Source: Acinetobacter bereziniae (GTDB lineage: Bacteria > Pseudomonadota > Gammaproteobacteria > Pseudomonadales > Moraxellaceae). From it: DNA of 62,756 nucleotides. Of the stretch, positions 34,610 to 43,800 are shown one piece after another. The stretch's first letter is position 1. Every line of letters starts with the position of its first letter. The stretch spans positions 1-62,756 of the forward strand of contig WNDP01000006.1 of the NCBI GenBank assembly GCA_009912575.1, in the 5' to 3' direction. The position numbers and the translations under genes are program-made. The notes under the pieces are model-generated. The model searched no databases, had not been told where the DNA came from, and saw nothing but the letters and a program-made list of their open reading frames with translations.

Positions 34610-36484
34610 ATGACTGATGTAGAACTAATTCTTAAGAATGGTAAAATTACCACACTGGATGCTCAGCATCCTGAGGTAACTGCGATTGCGATTGCCGATG
34701 GAAAAGTGGTTGCCACAGGTGATGAAAGTCAGATCATGAAGTTGGCAAAAGATTCAACCAAAGTGATTGATCTAAATGCTCGTCGGGTGATTCCGGGTTT
34801 GAACGACAGCCATCTACATATTATCCGTGGTGGATTAAATTATAATATGGAATTACGTTGGGAAGGCGTTCCCACGATTGCTGATGCTTTAAGATTATTA
34901 AAAGAACAGGCTGAAAATACGCCCGCACCCCAATGGGTACGTGTGGTAGGTGGATGGACTGAATTTCAATTTGCAGAAAGACGATTACCGACCTTAGCTG
35001 AAATTAATAAAGCTGCTCCCGATACACCCGTATTTATTTTGCATTTATATGCCAGTGCCATGCTCAACAGAGCAGCCTTGGATGTTTTAGGTTTTAACAA
35101 AGATACACCTGACCCACCGGGTGGTCGTATAGAGCGCAATGAAAAAGGGGAGCCAACGGGTTTACTCTTGGCGACACCTTCAGCGGCAATTCTCTACTCG
35201 ACATTGGGGAAAGCTCCAAAACTCCCTGTTGAAGATCAAGTCAATTCAACTCGTCATTTTATGCGAGAGTTAAATCGTTTAGGGGTGACATCGGCGATTG
35301 ATGCTGGTGGCGGTGGGCAAAATTATCCTGATGACTATACAGCGATCAAACAATTGCATGAAAATGATCAGATGACGGTAAGAATTGCCTATAACCTCTT
35401 TGCACAGAAAGCAGGGGAAGAACTGCAAGATTATCAACGTTGGACAGAAATGACGTTTCCGGGTGATGGTGATGCCTTATTACAAGTAAATGGGGCAGGT
35501 GAAAATCTGACTTGGTCAGCAGGAGACTTTGAAGATTTCTATGAGCCAAGACCTGATTTACCTGAAAAAATGGAAGCTGAACTCGAAGCCATCGTTGAGC
35601 ATTTAGCCGAGAAAAAATGGCCATTCCGAATCCATGCCACTTATAACGAAAGCATCAGCCGTTTGCTGAATGTATTTGAACGGGTCAATGGCAAGCAAGC
35701 TTTTGCAACACGTTTTATTATTGATCATGCAGAAACAGTGTCTGAGCAAAATATCGAACGAATTGGCGCATTAGGTGGAGGAATCGCGATACAGCATCGA
35801 ATGGCTTATCAAGGAGAAATTTTTGTGAAACGCTATGGTGCTGAAGCTGCCAAAGCTACCCCACCCGTAAAAAAAATGCTTGAACTCGGAGTACCTGTCG
35901 GCGCAGGAACAGATGCGACTCGTGTTGCATCATACAATCCATGGGTCTGTTTGGCATGGTTAACGACAGGTAAAACAGTTGGTGGATTGACCCTTTATGA
36001 TGAAAAAGATTTACTTGATCGACAGACAGCATTGAAGCTCTGGACCAAAGGTTCAGCTTGGTTTTCAGGAGAGCACAGCCACAAAGGCGCTTTAGTTATA
36101 GGTGAATATGCTGATCTTGTCGTACTGTCCGATGATTACCTTACTGTGGATGGAGATGAAATTCAGCATATCGAATCTGTCATGACGGTAATGAATGGTC
36201 GTGTGGTTTATGCTGGTGCAGAGTTTAAACAACAAGACCCTCCTATTCCACCTGCATCACCTGACTGGTCACCAGTAAAACGATTTGGAGGACAATGGCG
36301 TTTGTCTGAAAATCGCCATGCACCGTCTTTGCAAGCTTTGCAAAGCAATTCAGCAATGTGCGCATGTACCAATAGTTGTGGCATGCATGGGCATTCTCAT
36401 GCATGGATGATGGATATCCCAATTAATGACCAAGATAAAAAATCATTCTGGGGTGCTTTAGGCTGCTCCTGTTTTGCATTTTAA
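34610..36484 (+). CDS. YtcJ/AepA-type metal-dependent amidohydrolase with Cys/His-rich tail
   Basis: This 624-aa amidohydrolase has the N-terminal composite beta-sandwich (ILKNGKITTLDAQHPEV), the HxH metal motif in NDSHLHIIRGG (about residues 60-70), a later metal His in PFRIHATYNES, IIDHAET, and the Asp in GAGTDATRV. It hydrolyses C-N bonds in amides or cyclic amides; the exact substrate is unknown. The last 50 residues contain CACTNSCGMHGHSH and a final GCSCF, an unusual metal- or disulfide-forming tail. The ATG at 34610 follows GGAGATGATC. It is operonic with the isochorismatase-like gene. Confidence 0.88.
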   Translation: MTDVELILKNGKITTLDAQHPEVTAIAIADGKVVATGDESQIMKLAKDSTKVIDLNARRVIPGLNDSHLHIIRGGLNYNMELRWEGVPTIADALRLLKEQAENTPAPQWVRVVGGWTEFQFAERRLPTLAEINKAAPDTPVFILHLYASAMLNRAALDVLGFNKDTPDPPGGRIERNEKGEPTGLLLATPSAAILYSTLGKAPKLPVEDQVNSTRHFMRELNRLGVTSAIDAGGGGQNYPDDYTAIKQLHENDQMTVRIAYNLFAQKAGEELQDYQRWTEMTFPGDGDALLQVNGAGENLTWSAGDFEDFYEPRPDLPEKMEAELEAIVEHLAEKKWPFRIHATYNESISRLLNVFERVNGKQAFATRFIIDHAETVSEQNIERIGALGGGIAIQHRMAYQGEIFVKRYGAEAAKATPPVKKMLELGVPVGAGTDATRVASYNPWVCLAWLTTGKTVGGLTLYDEKDLLDRQTALKLWTKGSAWFSGEHSHKGALVIGEYADLVVLSDDYLTVDGDEIQHIESVMTVMNGRVVYAGAEFKQQDPPIPPASPDWSPVKRFGGQWRLSENRHAPSLQALQSNSAMCACTNSCGMHGHSHAWMMDIPINDQDKKSFWGALGCSCFAF

Positions 36485-36496
36485 CAGCCAGCTAAA

Positions 36497-36526
36497 AACT
36501 CCATCTCACGAACATGAGATGGAGTT
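36497..36526 (+). terminator. Hairpin after the amidohydrolase gene
   Basis: Perfect 12-bp arms AACTCCATCTCA/TGAGATGGAGTT with a 6-base loop lie 12 bases after the stop codon and 15 bases before the XapX gene. Confidence 0.65.
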
Positions 36527-36541
36527 ATATGGGGGAGTCCT

Positions 36542-36706
36542 ATGAAAATCTATCTCATTTCTTTAGCAGTTGGTTTGTTGGTTGGTGTGTTGTATTACCT
36601 GTTAAATGTAAAATCCCCAGCACCACCTTTTGTTGCACTATGCGGTTTGTTGGGTATGGTCATTGGTGAGCAACTCATGCCGATAATTAAAAACGTATTA
36701 TCCTAG
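36542..36706 (+). CDS. XapX domain small membrane protein
   Basis: This 54-aa protein reads MKIYLISLAVGLLVGVLYYL, then a short loop with KSPAPPFVALCGLLGMVIGEQ. The two hydrophobic segments around a conserved SPAPP turn and a GE pair are the signature of the XapX family, whose role is unknown. GGGGGAG lies upstream of the ATG. It is between the amidohydrolase and two DUF1275 genes, as part of the same island. Confidence 0.85.
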   Translation: MKIYLISLAVGLLVGVLYYLLNVKSPAPPFVALCGLLGMVIGEQLMPIIKNVLS

Positions 36707-36725
36707 CAACAGGCGAAAAAAAAAT

Positions 36726-37403
36726 ATGCAATTTAAGCTCAGTAAGTTATTAAGCTTCAACGCAGGCTATGTCGATACGGCAAGCTTCCTCGCCTTACAT
36801 GGACTATTTTCTGCACATGTGACGGGGAACTTTGTGACTTTAGGGGCTGCTTTAGTTTCAGAAAATCAAACGGGAGCATGGGCAAAACTGGCTGCACTGC
36901 CGATGTTCTGTATCACCGTTTTATCGGTCAAAGTGATTGATCAAAGCTTTGTGAATCAGCAAAAAAGTTCATATCGTTTTTTTCTTATTATCATGTTTTT
37001 ACTGTTTATGATCGTCGCAGTATGTAGCTATTGTTATTTACCTTTTCCTAAATACGATACGGTTATGAGTTTTACGGTCGGTATGTTACTGGTTGCTGCG
37101 ATGGCGATACAAAATGCAATGCACCGTATCCATTGGACTAAAGAATCTCCAACCACGGTCATGACAGGTTCTACAACACAGTTAATGCTAAATATTGCTG
37201 AACTGTTTTCCAAACCATCCAATGAGAAAAAAGATCAAATCCAACAGCGTATTTATCCAATGCTTCCAACAATGTTGAACTTTGCTTTTGGATGTGCTGT
37301 AGCCGCAATTCTATACAAATTTGCATTGCTGTGGTTATTTGCAGTTCCTCCAGTTTTGCTGTTGCTCATTTATATCAATCAGGAAAATTATCAAAAAGCT
37401 TAG
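36726..37403 (+). CDS. DUF1275 (YoaK-type) membrane protein, copy 1
   Basis: This 225-aa protein has about six hydrophobic segments and the family pattern GYVDTASFLALHGLFSAHVTGN at the N-terminus, then AMAIQNAMHR and TVMTGSTTQLMLN. The function of DUF1275 is unknown; transport or sensing in the inner membrane is the usual guess. It is followed 48 bp later by a paralog, so the two may form a heteromer. Confidence 0.88.
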   Translation: MQFKLSKLLSFNAGYVDTASFLALHGLFSAHVTGNFVTLGAALVSENQTGAWAKLAALPMFCITVLSVKVIDQSFVNQQKSSYRFFLIIMFLLFMIVAVCSYCYLPFPKYDTVMSFTVGMLLVAAMAIQNAMHRIHWTKESPTTVMTGSTTQLMLNIAELFSKPSNEKKDQIQQRIYPMLPTMLNFAFGCAVAAILYKFALLWLFAVPPVLLLLIYINQENYQKA

Positions 37404-37451
37404 CGTTGTAAACCAGTTTCATCTAATTATTAATTAAAAAACGAGTCGTAC

Positions 37452-38159
37452 ATGGAAAATATACAAACACCACCAGCAACAGGGTTCTGGAAAACCTGTA
37501 GAGATCCTTTGTTGTTGACAATTGTTGGGGGTGCAATTGATACCATCGGTTTTATTGCACTTTTTGGTTTCTTTACCGCTCATGTGACAGGAAACTTGGT
37601 GTTGGCAGGTGCGGCTTGGGTAAAAGGTGGACCTGGGATTTGGATTAAATTAGGTGCAATTCCTTTATTTATTTTAACAGTCGCAATTACAAAATATTGG
37701 ATTGATCGAAGTGCACAAAAACATACCACCTTAAGTTATTTATTTTTGGGCGAGGCCATTTTCTTAATCGGGTTTATGCTTGCTGGATTATATTTTGAAC
37801 CCTTTAAAGATGCCAATAATATTACGGTGGCAATCACCGGTGGTTTGGGATTGATTGCTTTGGCGATCCGCAACACTTCAAGTAAAACTTTGATCAAACA
37901 TATTAGCCCTAGCACCATGATGACTGGAAATACCACACAGTTGGGTATTGATATTTCCAACTATTTTAGAGACCGCAGTAGCAGCAATATGCAAAAGCTA
38001 CAGCACAGTTTCAGCATAGTGATGGGTTTTGTCATCGGTGCATTTCTGGGTGCTTTTTTATATGTATATTTAGATTTTTGGAGTGTGGCTTTCTTTGTCA
38101 TACCTGTCCTGTATTTGTCTTACCTTGCTGCGAAACAGAGATTTATTCAACCGAACTAA
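37452..38159 (+). CDS. DUF1275 (YoaK-type) membrane protein, copy 2
   Basis: This 235-aa paralog of the preceding gene shares GAIDTIGFIALFGFFTAHVTGN and MMTGNTTQLGID, again in about six membrane segments. The copies are clearly diverged, indicating an old duplication. The gene precedes an OprB-type porin. Confidence 0.88.
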   Translation: MENIQTPPATGFWKTCRDPLLLTIVGGAIDTIGFIALFGFFTAHVTGNLVLAGAAWVKGGPGIWIKLGAIPLFILTVAITKYWIDRSAQKHTTLSYLFLGEAIFLIGFMLAGLYFEPFKDANNITVAITGGLGLIALAIRNTSSKTLIKHISPSTMMTGNTTQLGIDISNYFRDRSSSNMQKLQHSFSIVMGFVIGAFLGAFLYVYLDFWSVAFFVIPVLYLSYLAAKQRFIQPN

Positions 38160-38294
38160 GCGTTAAATGGTGAATCTGTATGTTTTGAAATACGTCAAAA
38201 AGAAATTTTGGACTTAAAAATAAGCAAAACGCGATCTGATCATCTTGTCGATTCTGACAACAAAAATGATTGTGAAATTTTAAAGGGTAAGTTG

Positions 38295-39551
38295 ATGTTA
38301 GATTTGAATAAATTATCGATTCTATGGGTTGCATTGTTCAGTACACAATCATATGCGGCTCAACTAGACGATAAGCGTGCTTATTTATTCGGAGATTGGC
38401 AAGGAAAAAGAACTGAACTGTTGGAACAAGGGATTAAGTTTGATTCTAATCTGATTATAGATACAGCTTACTTGGCTGAGGGTGGATATGATTCGGGCCA
38501 TTCTCCGAAGTATGCGAGTCAATTGTTGATCGGTTCAACTTTAGATTTAGAGAAATTGGCCAATTTGAGTGGTCTAAGCTTAAAAGCAACCATGACTGCC
38601 AGACAAGGGCAAAGTTTATCCGCTTTAGATATTTCTGATCCAACCGCCCCACAAATTGCCAATGTTCAGGCAAATTATGGAAGAGGAAACAGCAAAAGTC
38701 GTCTGACTGAGTTTTCTTTAGAGAAGAACTTTAAAGATTATGGAATCAGTATCAAATTGGGGCGCTTGGGAATAGGCACAGATTTCAATGTGATGTCGTG
38801 TGAATTTCAAAATAATTCATTTTGTGCCGCACAAATGGGGAAGTGGCAAAGTGGTATTTGGTATAACTCACCAATTTCTCAATGGGGCGCTCGTATTAAA
38901 TACCAGCTCCAACCAGAACTTTCGGCTCAATTGGGGATATATGAATACAACCCACAAAATGCTTTAGAGCGACATGGTTGGAATCTCAATACCGAACACG
39001 CAGATGGTGTAACAGTTCCATTAGAAATAATTTGGCAACCTAAATCTTTTATCAATGGATTGTCGGGAACATATCGTTTGGGTGCAATGTATAACAGTGC
39101 AGATGATGTTACAAATCAAAAAAACATTCGAACAGGGCAAGCAGAGAACCATAGTTATGGGGTGTGGTTGAATTTTGATCAGCAACTCACTTCAGTGGGA
39201 TCTGGAAAGCAAGGTTTACACAGCTTTGCAAATTTTACTTTTCACGATTCTAATACCAACAAGGTCGATCATTCTCAGCAGATGGGGCTCAAATATTATG
39301 GTATTTTCTCCAATCACCCTGAAGATAATCTTGGTTTTGGTCTTAACCGAATTCATCTCAATACTCGGTTTACTGAAGGGAAAGCACAATATAATGCTGG
39401 TGCAGAATATAATGTTGAATTAAATTATAGCTATAATCCAACAAAATGGCTGATGCTAAGGCCTAGTTTGCAATATATTGTTTACCCTGGCGCAACACAA
39501 AATGTTGACAATGCTTGGGTTTTTGCGCTGGGTACAAAGCTGAACTTTTAG
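38295..39551 (+). CDS. OprB-type carbohydrate-selective porin
   Basis: The 418-aa protein has a signal peptide (MLDLNKLSILWVALFSTQSY, cleaved near AQ at 22-23) and continues LFGDWQGKRTELLEQGIKFD, the opening typical of OprB porins. Many beta-strands follow, ending at GTKLNF with a terminal Phe. I place the start at the ATG at 38295 with AAAGGG upstream rather than at a TTG 87 bases earlier. The position suggests outer-membrane entry for whatever the amidohydrolase island handles. Confidence 0.88.
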   Translation: MLDLNKLSILWVALFSTQSYAAQLDDKRAYLFGDWQGKRTELLEQGIKFDSNLIIDTAYLAEGGYDSGHSPKYASQLLIGSTLDLEKLANLSGLSLKATMTARQGQSLSALDISDPTAPQIANVQANYGRGNSKSRLTEFSLEKNFKDYGISIKLGRLGIGTDFNVMSCEFQNNSFCAAQMGKWQSGIWYNSPISQWGARIKYQLQPELSAQLGIYEYNPQNALERHGWNLNTEHADGVTVPLEIIWQPKSFINGLSGTYRLGAMYNSADDVTNQKNIRTGQAENHSYGVWLNFDQQLTSVGSGKQGLHSFANFTFHDSNTNKVDHSQQMGLKYYGIFSNHPEDNLGFGLNRIHLNTRFTEGKAQYNAGAEYNVELNYSYNPTKWLMLRPSLQYIVYPGATQNVDNAWVFALGTKLNF

Positions 39552-39603
39552 AAAGCTGTGTTTTGATGTTCTGCATGAAATGTCATAACAGTAAAGGCTG
39601 ATC

Positions 39604-40062
39604 TTATTTCATCATCTGCACAGGTGCTGGTGAAAAAATAACATCAACAGATGAGCGACCACTTTTTTCATATACATAAGGGCCAATAAAGCTTTTGTTA
39701 GGATTTTTAGCAAAACTTCGATGCCATGCCCTTAACTTATTTTCGGACAACCATTCTAATTCTAAAGCATTATTGGCATAGCCAAAGTCGATGGTATTGA
39801 CTGAAAATTGATTAATCGACTGAATAAATGCTCTACATCTTTCAGTTTCACCCTTTTTTAGTACCGATACTTGAACTTGTGTTGCACCACCAAACATCGC
39901 ATCATTTGCACGGCATTGAAGTACCTGAACATGATAATGACCTTGAGGTGAGGGGAGGTCTTTGATAACTTTATTGACACTGCTCGATTGACAGGCAGAT
40001 AAAAATAGCATCAATGTAGTTATGCCAAGAATTTGTTTTATATTGATTTTATCTAATTTCAT
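39604..40062 (-). CDS. Small lipoprotein of unknown function
   Basis: The 152-aa protein has a lipoprotein signal with lipobox FLSAC (Cys24) and a small polar domain with two further Cys (in LQCRAND and ERCRAF) that may form a disulfide. No family is recognised. It is alone on its strand, convergent with the porin gene. Confidence 0.72.
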   Translation of the reverse strand: MKLDKINIKQILGITTLMLFLSACQSSSVNKVIKDLPSPQGHYHVQVLQCRANDAMFGGATQVQVSVLKKGETERCRAFIQSINQFSVNTIDFGYANNALELEWLSENKLRAWHRSFAKNPNKSFIGPYVYEKSGRSSVDVIFSPAPVQMMK

Positions 40063-40687
40063 CGGATAAGCCTTTTCAAATTGATAGATGAATCTTTGTT
40101 ATAATCCCATAAAGTTTAAGCAAAATTGCAGCAAATGATTTGAATTTTTCGCAAAGCATAAGCCTAAGTATTGCATAATATTTCAACAAATATGTAGATA
40201 AAGTTTTTGATCAATAAGTCTGTTTTTTAAAATGATTTTTCATATGATTATTTTTTAAGTATGTCACATATGTTTGGTATTATGAGAAATGCTAAAATCA
40301 GATTTACAAAAAAATGATATAAATAAAAGCATACTTGCTGAAAAATAAGCAAAAGTTTTACGCTGAGTTTGAACTTTAGATAAAATATAGATATTTCTTT
40401 CAGCATAAAAAGGATCAAGTATTTGCTGTATATAGACAGTTTTTTGTGTAAAAAGAATTCAATTTTTTAAGCTATGTATTCAACAATTTCACATAATTTT
40501 GAAGATTAGATACTCGAAAATTTTAATATAGTGTGTTTTGTTCGGATTTATAAATTTAGATGATTGGGATTGGGCTGAATGATTCAGAAAACATCGCATC
40601 AAATAGAAATGAAAAAATGCTTTAGATAATTTAATGATAGATCAGCTATTTGTGCTGAAAATAAATCACTTGTTCAAGGATAACAGG
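40063..40687. other. Long AT-rich intergenic region without recognised features
   Basis: This 625-bp region is the divergent promoter space between the lipoprotein at 39604 and the secreted protein at 40688. I see no frame with a ribosome binding site, no strong hairpin and no repeat. Composition is markedly AT-rich, and it contains several short A/T runs. Confidence 0.5.
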
Positions 40688-41140
40688 ATGAAAATCAAAA
40701 CAATTTTACTGGCAGCTATTTTAAGCCTTCCGCTGATTGCACATGCAGAAGGTCTAAAGTTAAAGAATAGTACAGGTGAGTTTGATCAATACACAGGGCA
40801 AATTACGGTCAGTGGCGAATATTCATATTATTTTGAAGACGAAGTGTTGGGTGATGTGGTTTGCTTTCATCCTTCTGCACCTTCAGATAAATTGATTCCA
40901 CGGACTGCGAACGATCAGCGTTCACGATGGTTCTGTTTTAGCCAGTCTAGTCAAGCCATCAATGCGTTTAAAATTAACAAAAAGTCCAAACAGGGCTATG
41001 AAGGGTACACTGGGCATGCCACTGTGACTGTTGGTGATTATGCAGTATATAAAGGTGAGAGTGACGGTTTTGATACAGCAAAATTGATCTCTGTTAAAAA
41101 AGCCGAAGCACCAAAATTGTTAAAAAAATCGGGTTACTAA
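40688..41140 (+). CDS. Secreted protein of unknown function
   Basis: The 150-aa protein has a clean signal peptide (MKIKTILLAAILSLPLIAHA, then EG). The mature part contains YTGQITVSGEYSYYFED, a Cys pair (VVCFHP and WFCFSQ) and a Lys-rich C-terminus. It resembles no family that I know. AAGGATAACAGG precedes the ATG. The next secreted protein gene follows after 28 bp, probably in one transcript. Confidence 0.75.
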   Translation: MKIKTILLAAILSLPLIAHAEGLKLKNSTGEFDQYTGQITVSGEYSYYFEDEVLGDVVCFHPSAPSDKLIPRTANDQRSRWFCFSQSSQAINAFKINKKSKQGYEGYTGHATVTVGDYAVYKGESDGFDTAKLISVKKAEAPKLLKKSGY

Positions 41141-41168
41141 TAATACGCGTTTAAGATAAGGAAAAATT

Positions 41169-41705
41169 ATGATGAAAAAGATCACTTTTTTATTGGTCGG
41201 ACTATTGGGTATCCCATTTGTTGCACAGGCAAAAACCTTACAGCAGTGGGAAAAATGCGCAGATAAGGCTGGTCGCAGTGTCAATGTGCAAGAAGTTGGC
41301 AATATTGGTTACGAAGCTGAAATCAAAAAACAGTGTGGAACACGCCCAGTTGCCACTGTCGGTATGGTAAAACCAGATGGAAAATTACCTTATGATGTGA
41401 TTCAAGCAGAACCTTGGAAAAAGAAGTTCCAACAACTAACAGGCAAAGAATACACCAAGGTTAAAACCTCTCTAGTGGTATCAAGTGCAATGAAACGTGA
41501 GGGTGATTGGCTAATTGGTAGCGGTTACGATCCTAAAGGGGCAGGCGCGAGCAAAGCTGTGATCGCCGTCAATACCAAAACAGGCAAAGTCATGGCGTTG
41601 ATGAGCTCTTATGATGGCGTACAATATTTTGGTTTTGATGAAAATACAAAAAATATTCCTCAAAAATTACAGCAATGGATCAGCGAAGAAGTGGCTGCAG
41701 GTTAA
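41169..41705 (+). CDS. Secreted protein of unknown function
   Basis: The 178-aa protein has a signal peptide (MMKKITFLLVGLLGIPFVAQ, then AK). The N-terminal mature region has two Cys (EKCADKAG and KKQCGTRP), and the C-terminal half, with VIAVNTKTGKVMALMSSYDG, looks like a small beta-rich repeat domain. No family is recognised. It appears co-transcribed with the gene at 40688; AAGGAAAAATT lies before the ATG. Confidence 0.75.
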   Translation: MMKKITFLLVGLLGIPFVAQAKTLQQWEKCADKAGRSVNVQEVGNIGYEAEIKKQCGTRPVATVGMVKPDGKLPYDVIQAEPWKKKFQQLTGKEYTKVKTSLVVSSAMKREGDWLIGSGYDPKGAGASKAVIAVNTKTGKVMALMSSYDGVQYFGFDENTKNIPQKLQQWISEEVAAG

Positions 41706-41848
41706 TTCGCTATTCACCATAGCTGGGTTTTAACCGATTGATTTGAGCCGATGAGAACGATTCATGATTTTAGTGGAACAATTCTCAGAATAGTTCTCAG
41801 AAAAATCCTCAAAACAATTTTTAGATTGAGCCAATCTATGGGAATTTG

Positions 41849-41884
41849 GGTGAAGCAACAAAGCATTAGATTCGTTGTTTCACC
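41849..41884 (+). terminator. Possible terminator after the secreted-protein pair
   Basis: GGTGAAGCAAC and GTTGTTTCACC pair at 10 of 11 positions around a 14-base loop, 143 bases after the stop codon. The distance makes the assignment uncertain; the rest of 41706-41978 shows nothing coding. Confidence 0.35.
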
Positions 41885-41978
41885 TAAGGTCTTTAATCTA
41901 TAGCATGAATGTTGTTGTAGAGCTCAGTTACTCAAATCTTAGATATAAGCCTATATCGGATTAAAGATACGATTAGAT

Positions 41979-42371
41979 TTATTGAACAAGTGTTTCGTGT
42001 AAATATTGCCAATAGCATTTTCCAGATTCAACTCTGATACAAGCAGTTGAGATTCTTAATTGCATCTGATCTGAAGTCTGCTGATGCTCCTGATACTGAA
42101 TCCAATAATGGTTTTCAGCTTCAAATAAGGGAATAGCATTTGAAATAGTAATTTTTAATGCGGATTTTTTACCGATATTTTCACGAAATAAAGAGCTGAC
42201 TTCCGCCAAAGAAATACAATGCCCATGAACTGTGATCATTTTAAAATTTTGATCAAAACTCGACAAAAGCTTTTTTAAGCTGTCTTGTGCATTGGGATTG
42301 GTAAAGACATCTTCAATCCAAATATGTAGGTCTACAATATTTTTTAAAGCTTCATTGATTTGATGATTCAT
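41979..42371 (-). CDS. NTF2/SnoaL-like small protein
   Basis: The protein of about 130 aa (MNHQINEALKNIVDLHIWIE start) has the order helix, then beta strands with HGHCISLAEVSSLF and YWIQYQEHQQ, then RISTACIRVESGKCYWQYLHETL. This resembles the NTF2-like/DUF4440 fold, but no catalytic residues can be assigned. It overlaps the end of the frameshifted efflux gene by about 20 bases, so it was translated with it. Confidence 0.65.
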   Translation of the reverse strand: MNHQINEALKNIVDLHIWIEDVFTNPNAQDSLKKLLSSFDQNFKMITVHGHCISLAEVSSLFRENIGKKSALKITISNAIPLFEAENHYWIQYQEHQQTSDQMQLRISTACIRVESGKCYWQYLHETLVQ

Positions 42372-43703
42372 GCGGCTTTTCCTTCCAAACAAAAATTAAA
42401 GCGATTACGCACAAAAGTGCTGCGATGAGAAAAGTATATTGGTAATGCAGTAAACGATTTGAGATGGGCAAGACACTAAAGATTGAAAGAAGAACCACAG
42501 TACCTATGCTAAAAGCCACTTGGCGATTGATGTTCCACAGCACACTTCCTTGTAATAAATCTTGACCAGTAAAATCTTCAAGTGAACTGATTTGGGCGAT
42601 ATTGGCACTTAGTCCACCCCCATACCCATCAGTAAATATGCAAAAAATAATAGAATTAAATCAGTCGCATGGCTTACCCAAAATAACAGTCCTATACCTA
42701 AGCTATGCAGGGTGATTCCGATGACAAACAACGTTTTTTTACCAAAACGATGATAGAGAAACCCACCACTTGTCATGCAGACGAGTGCACCTGTTGCATA
42801 GAGCAACATAAACAATCCGGTTTGTTTGGCATTAAAACCAAGATTAAATTGCAAATTAAAGATATTGAGTAAATTCACGCCAGTAAAAATGCCAGGTACT
42901 GCATAATAGACAATAAATGCTGTCCGTAAATTACAATTCTTTAATAATTGTAGATTGAGAATGGGAGCATGACAGTGCGCTGAATGCCGTAAATAAACAA
43001 TAAGCATCAAGACTGAAATTGCGAAGCTTGTGATCGCAAAGATAATATGATGTAAATCTGTATAGAATGAAAATGACAACAATAGACATAAAAGTCCGAT
43101 ATTGATGAGAATCACGCCTTTAAAATCAGGGTGTTGATCGGACTGACGTTGCTTATCTCTAACCCAGTACCAAGCTAGGCATGCGGTCAGTAATGAAAAT
43201 GGGAGGTTTGAAAAAAATACCCAACGCCAAGAGAACGTATCTACAATGATTCCACCTAGTGTTGGGGAAAACGCAGGAGCAATTAAAGCAATCGCCATAA
43301 TCAGAGTTGAGATACGTTGCCGTTCATGATTAGGGAATAAACCAAATACCAATGCCTGTCCAACAGGAATTAATAAACCACCTGCTAAGCCTTGAATAAA
43401 GCGCCAGAAAATTAAACTATAAATGGATGTGCTAAAACCAATGAAGCAAATGCTGAACGAAAACAATAACATTGAAAAACAAAGTAGCTTTCGGTATCCC
43501 ATTAGGCTTGAAAGCCACAAACTGATTGGCATGATCAAGACTAAACCAAGAATATAGGCATTGCTTACCCATGCAGTCATGGACGGAGTGACTGAAAATA
43601 TTGTTGCTATACTGGGTAGCGCAATTGCTGACATAAAAATATTGATGCAATCAATAAAAAACCCAAGTAAAAATACTGTTGCTATTTTATAACGATAAGA
43701 CAT
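42352..43703 (-). pseudogene. DHA2-type multidrug efflux MFS transporter, frameshifted near the C-terminus
   Basis: From the ATG at 43703 (GGAGG six bases upstream) the protein has the EmrB/QacA-like pattern: WVSNAYILGLVLIMP, RFIQGLAGGLLIPVGQA and AFSPTLGGIIVDTFSWRWVF. The frame stops after LLMGMGVD at 42609. The next frame continues GGLSANIAQISSLEDF and carries the remaining C-terminal segments to KEKPHESSNQ at 42352. One G is missing in a G-run (five C at 42617-42621 on the plus strand); adding it restores GMGGGLSANIAQ. The last two membrane segments are thus lost from the product. Confidence 0.82.
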
Positions 43704-43766
43704 AGCGACCTCCAAGACGATGGAGCGTACGATGCCGACCTTTTAATGTCGATGCATACACAGTAA

Positions 43767-43800
43767 AATCATTGTTTAATAATAATCTCAAACAATGATT
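43767..43800. promoter_or_regulatory. Inverted repeat in the LysR/efflux divergent promoter
   Basis: Perfect 11-bp arms AATCATTGTTT/AAACAATGATT separated by 12 bases lie in the 90-bp divergent region. The right arm covers the first ATG of the LysR gene. This may be the regulator's binding site and would then argue for the next ATG (43807) as the true start. Confidence 0.5.

Noticed and set aside
40063-40687. Search for a small RNA or hidden gene in the 625-bp gap
   Set aside because: No terminator-like hairpin, ribosome binding site or repeat was found; only AT-rich sequence.
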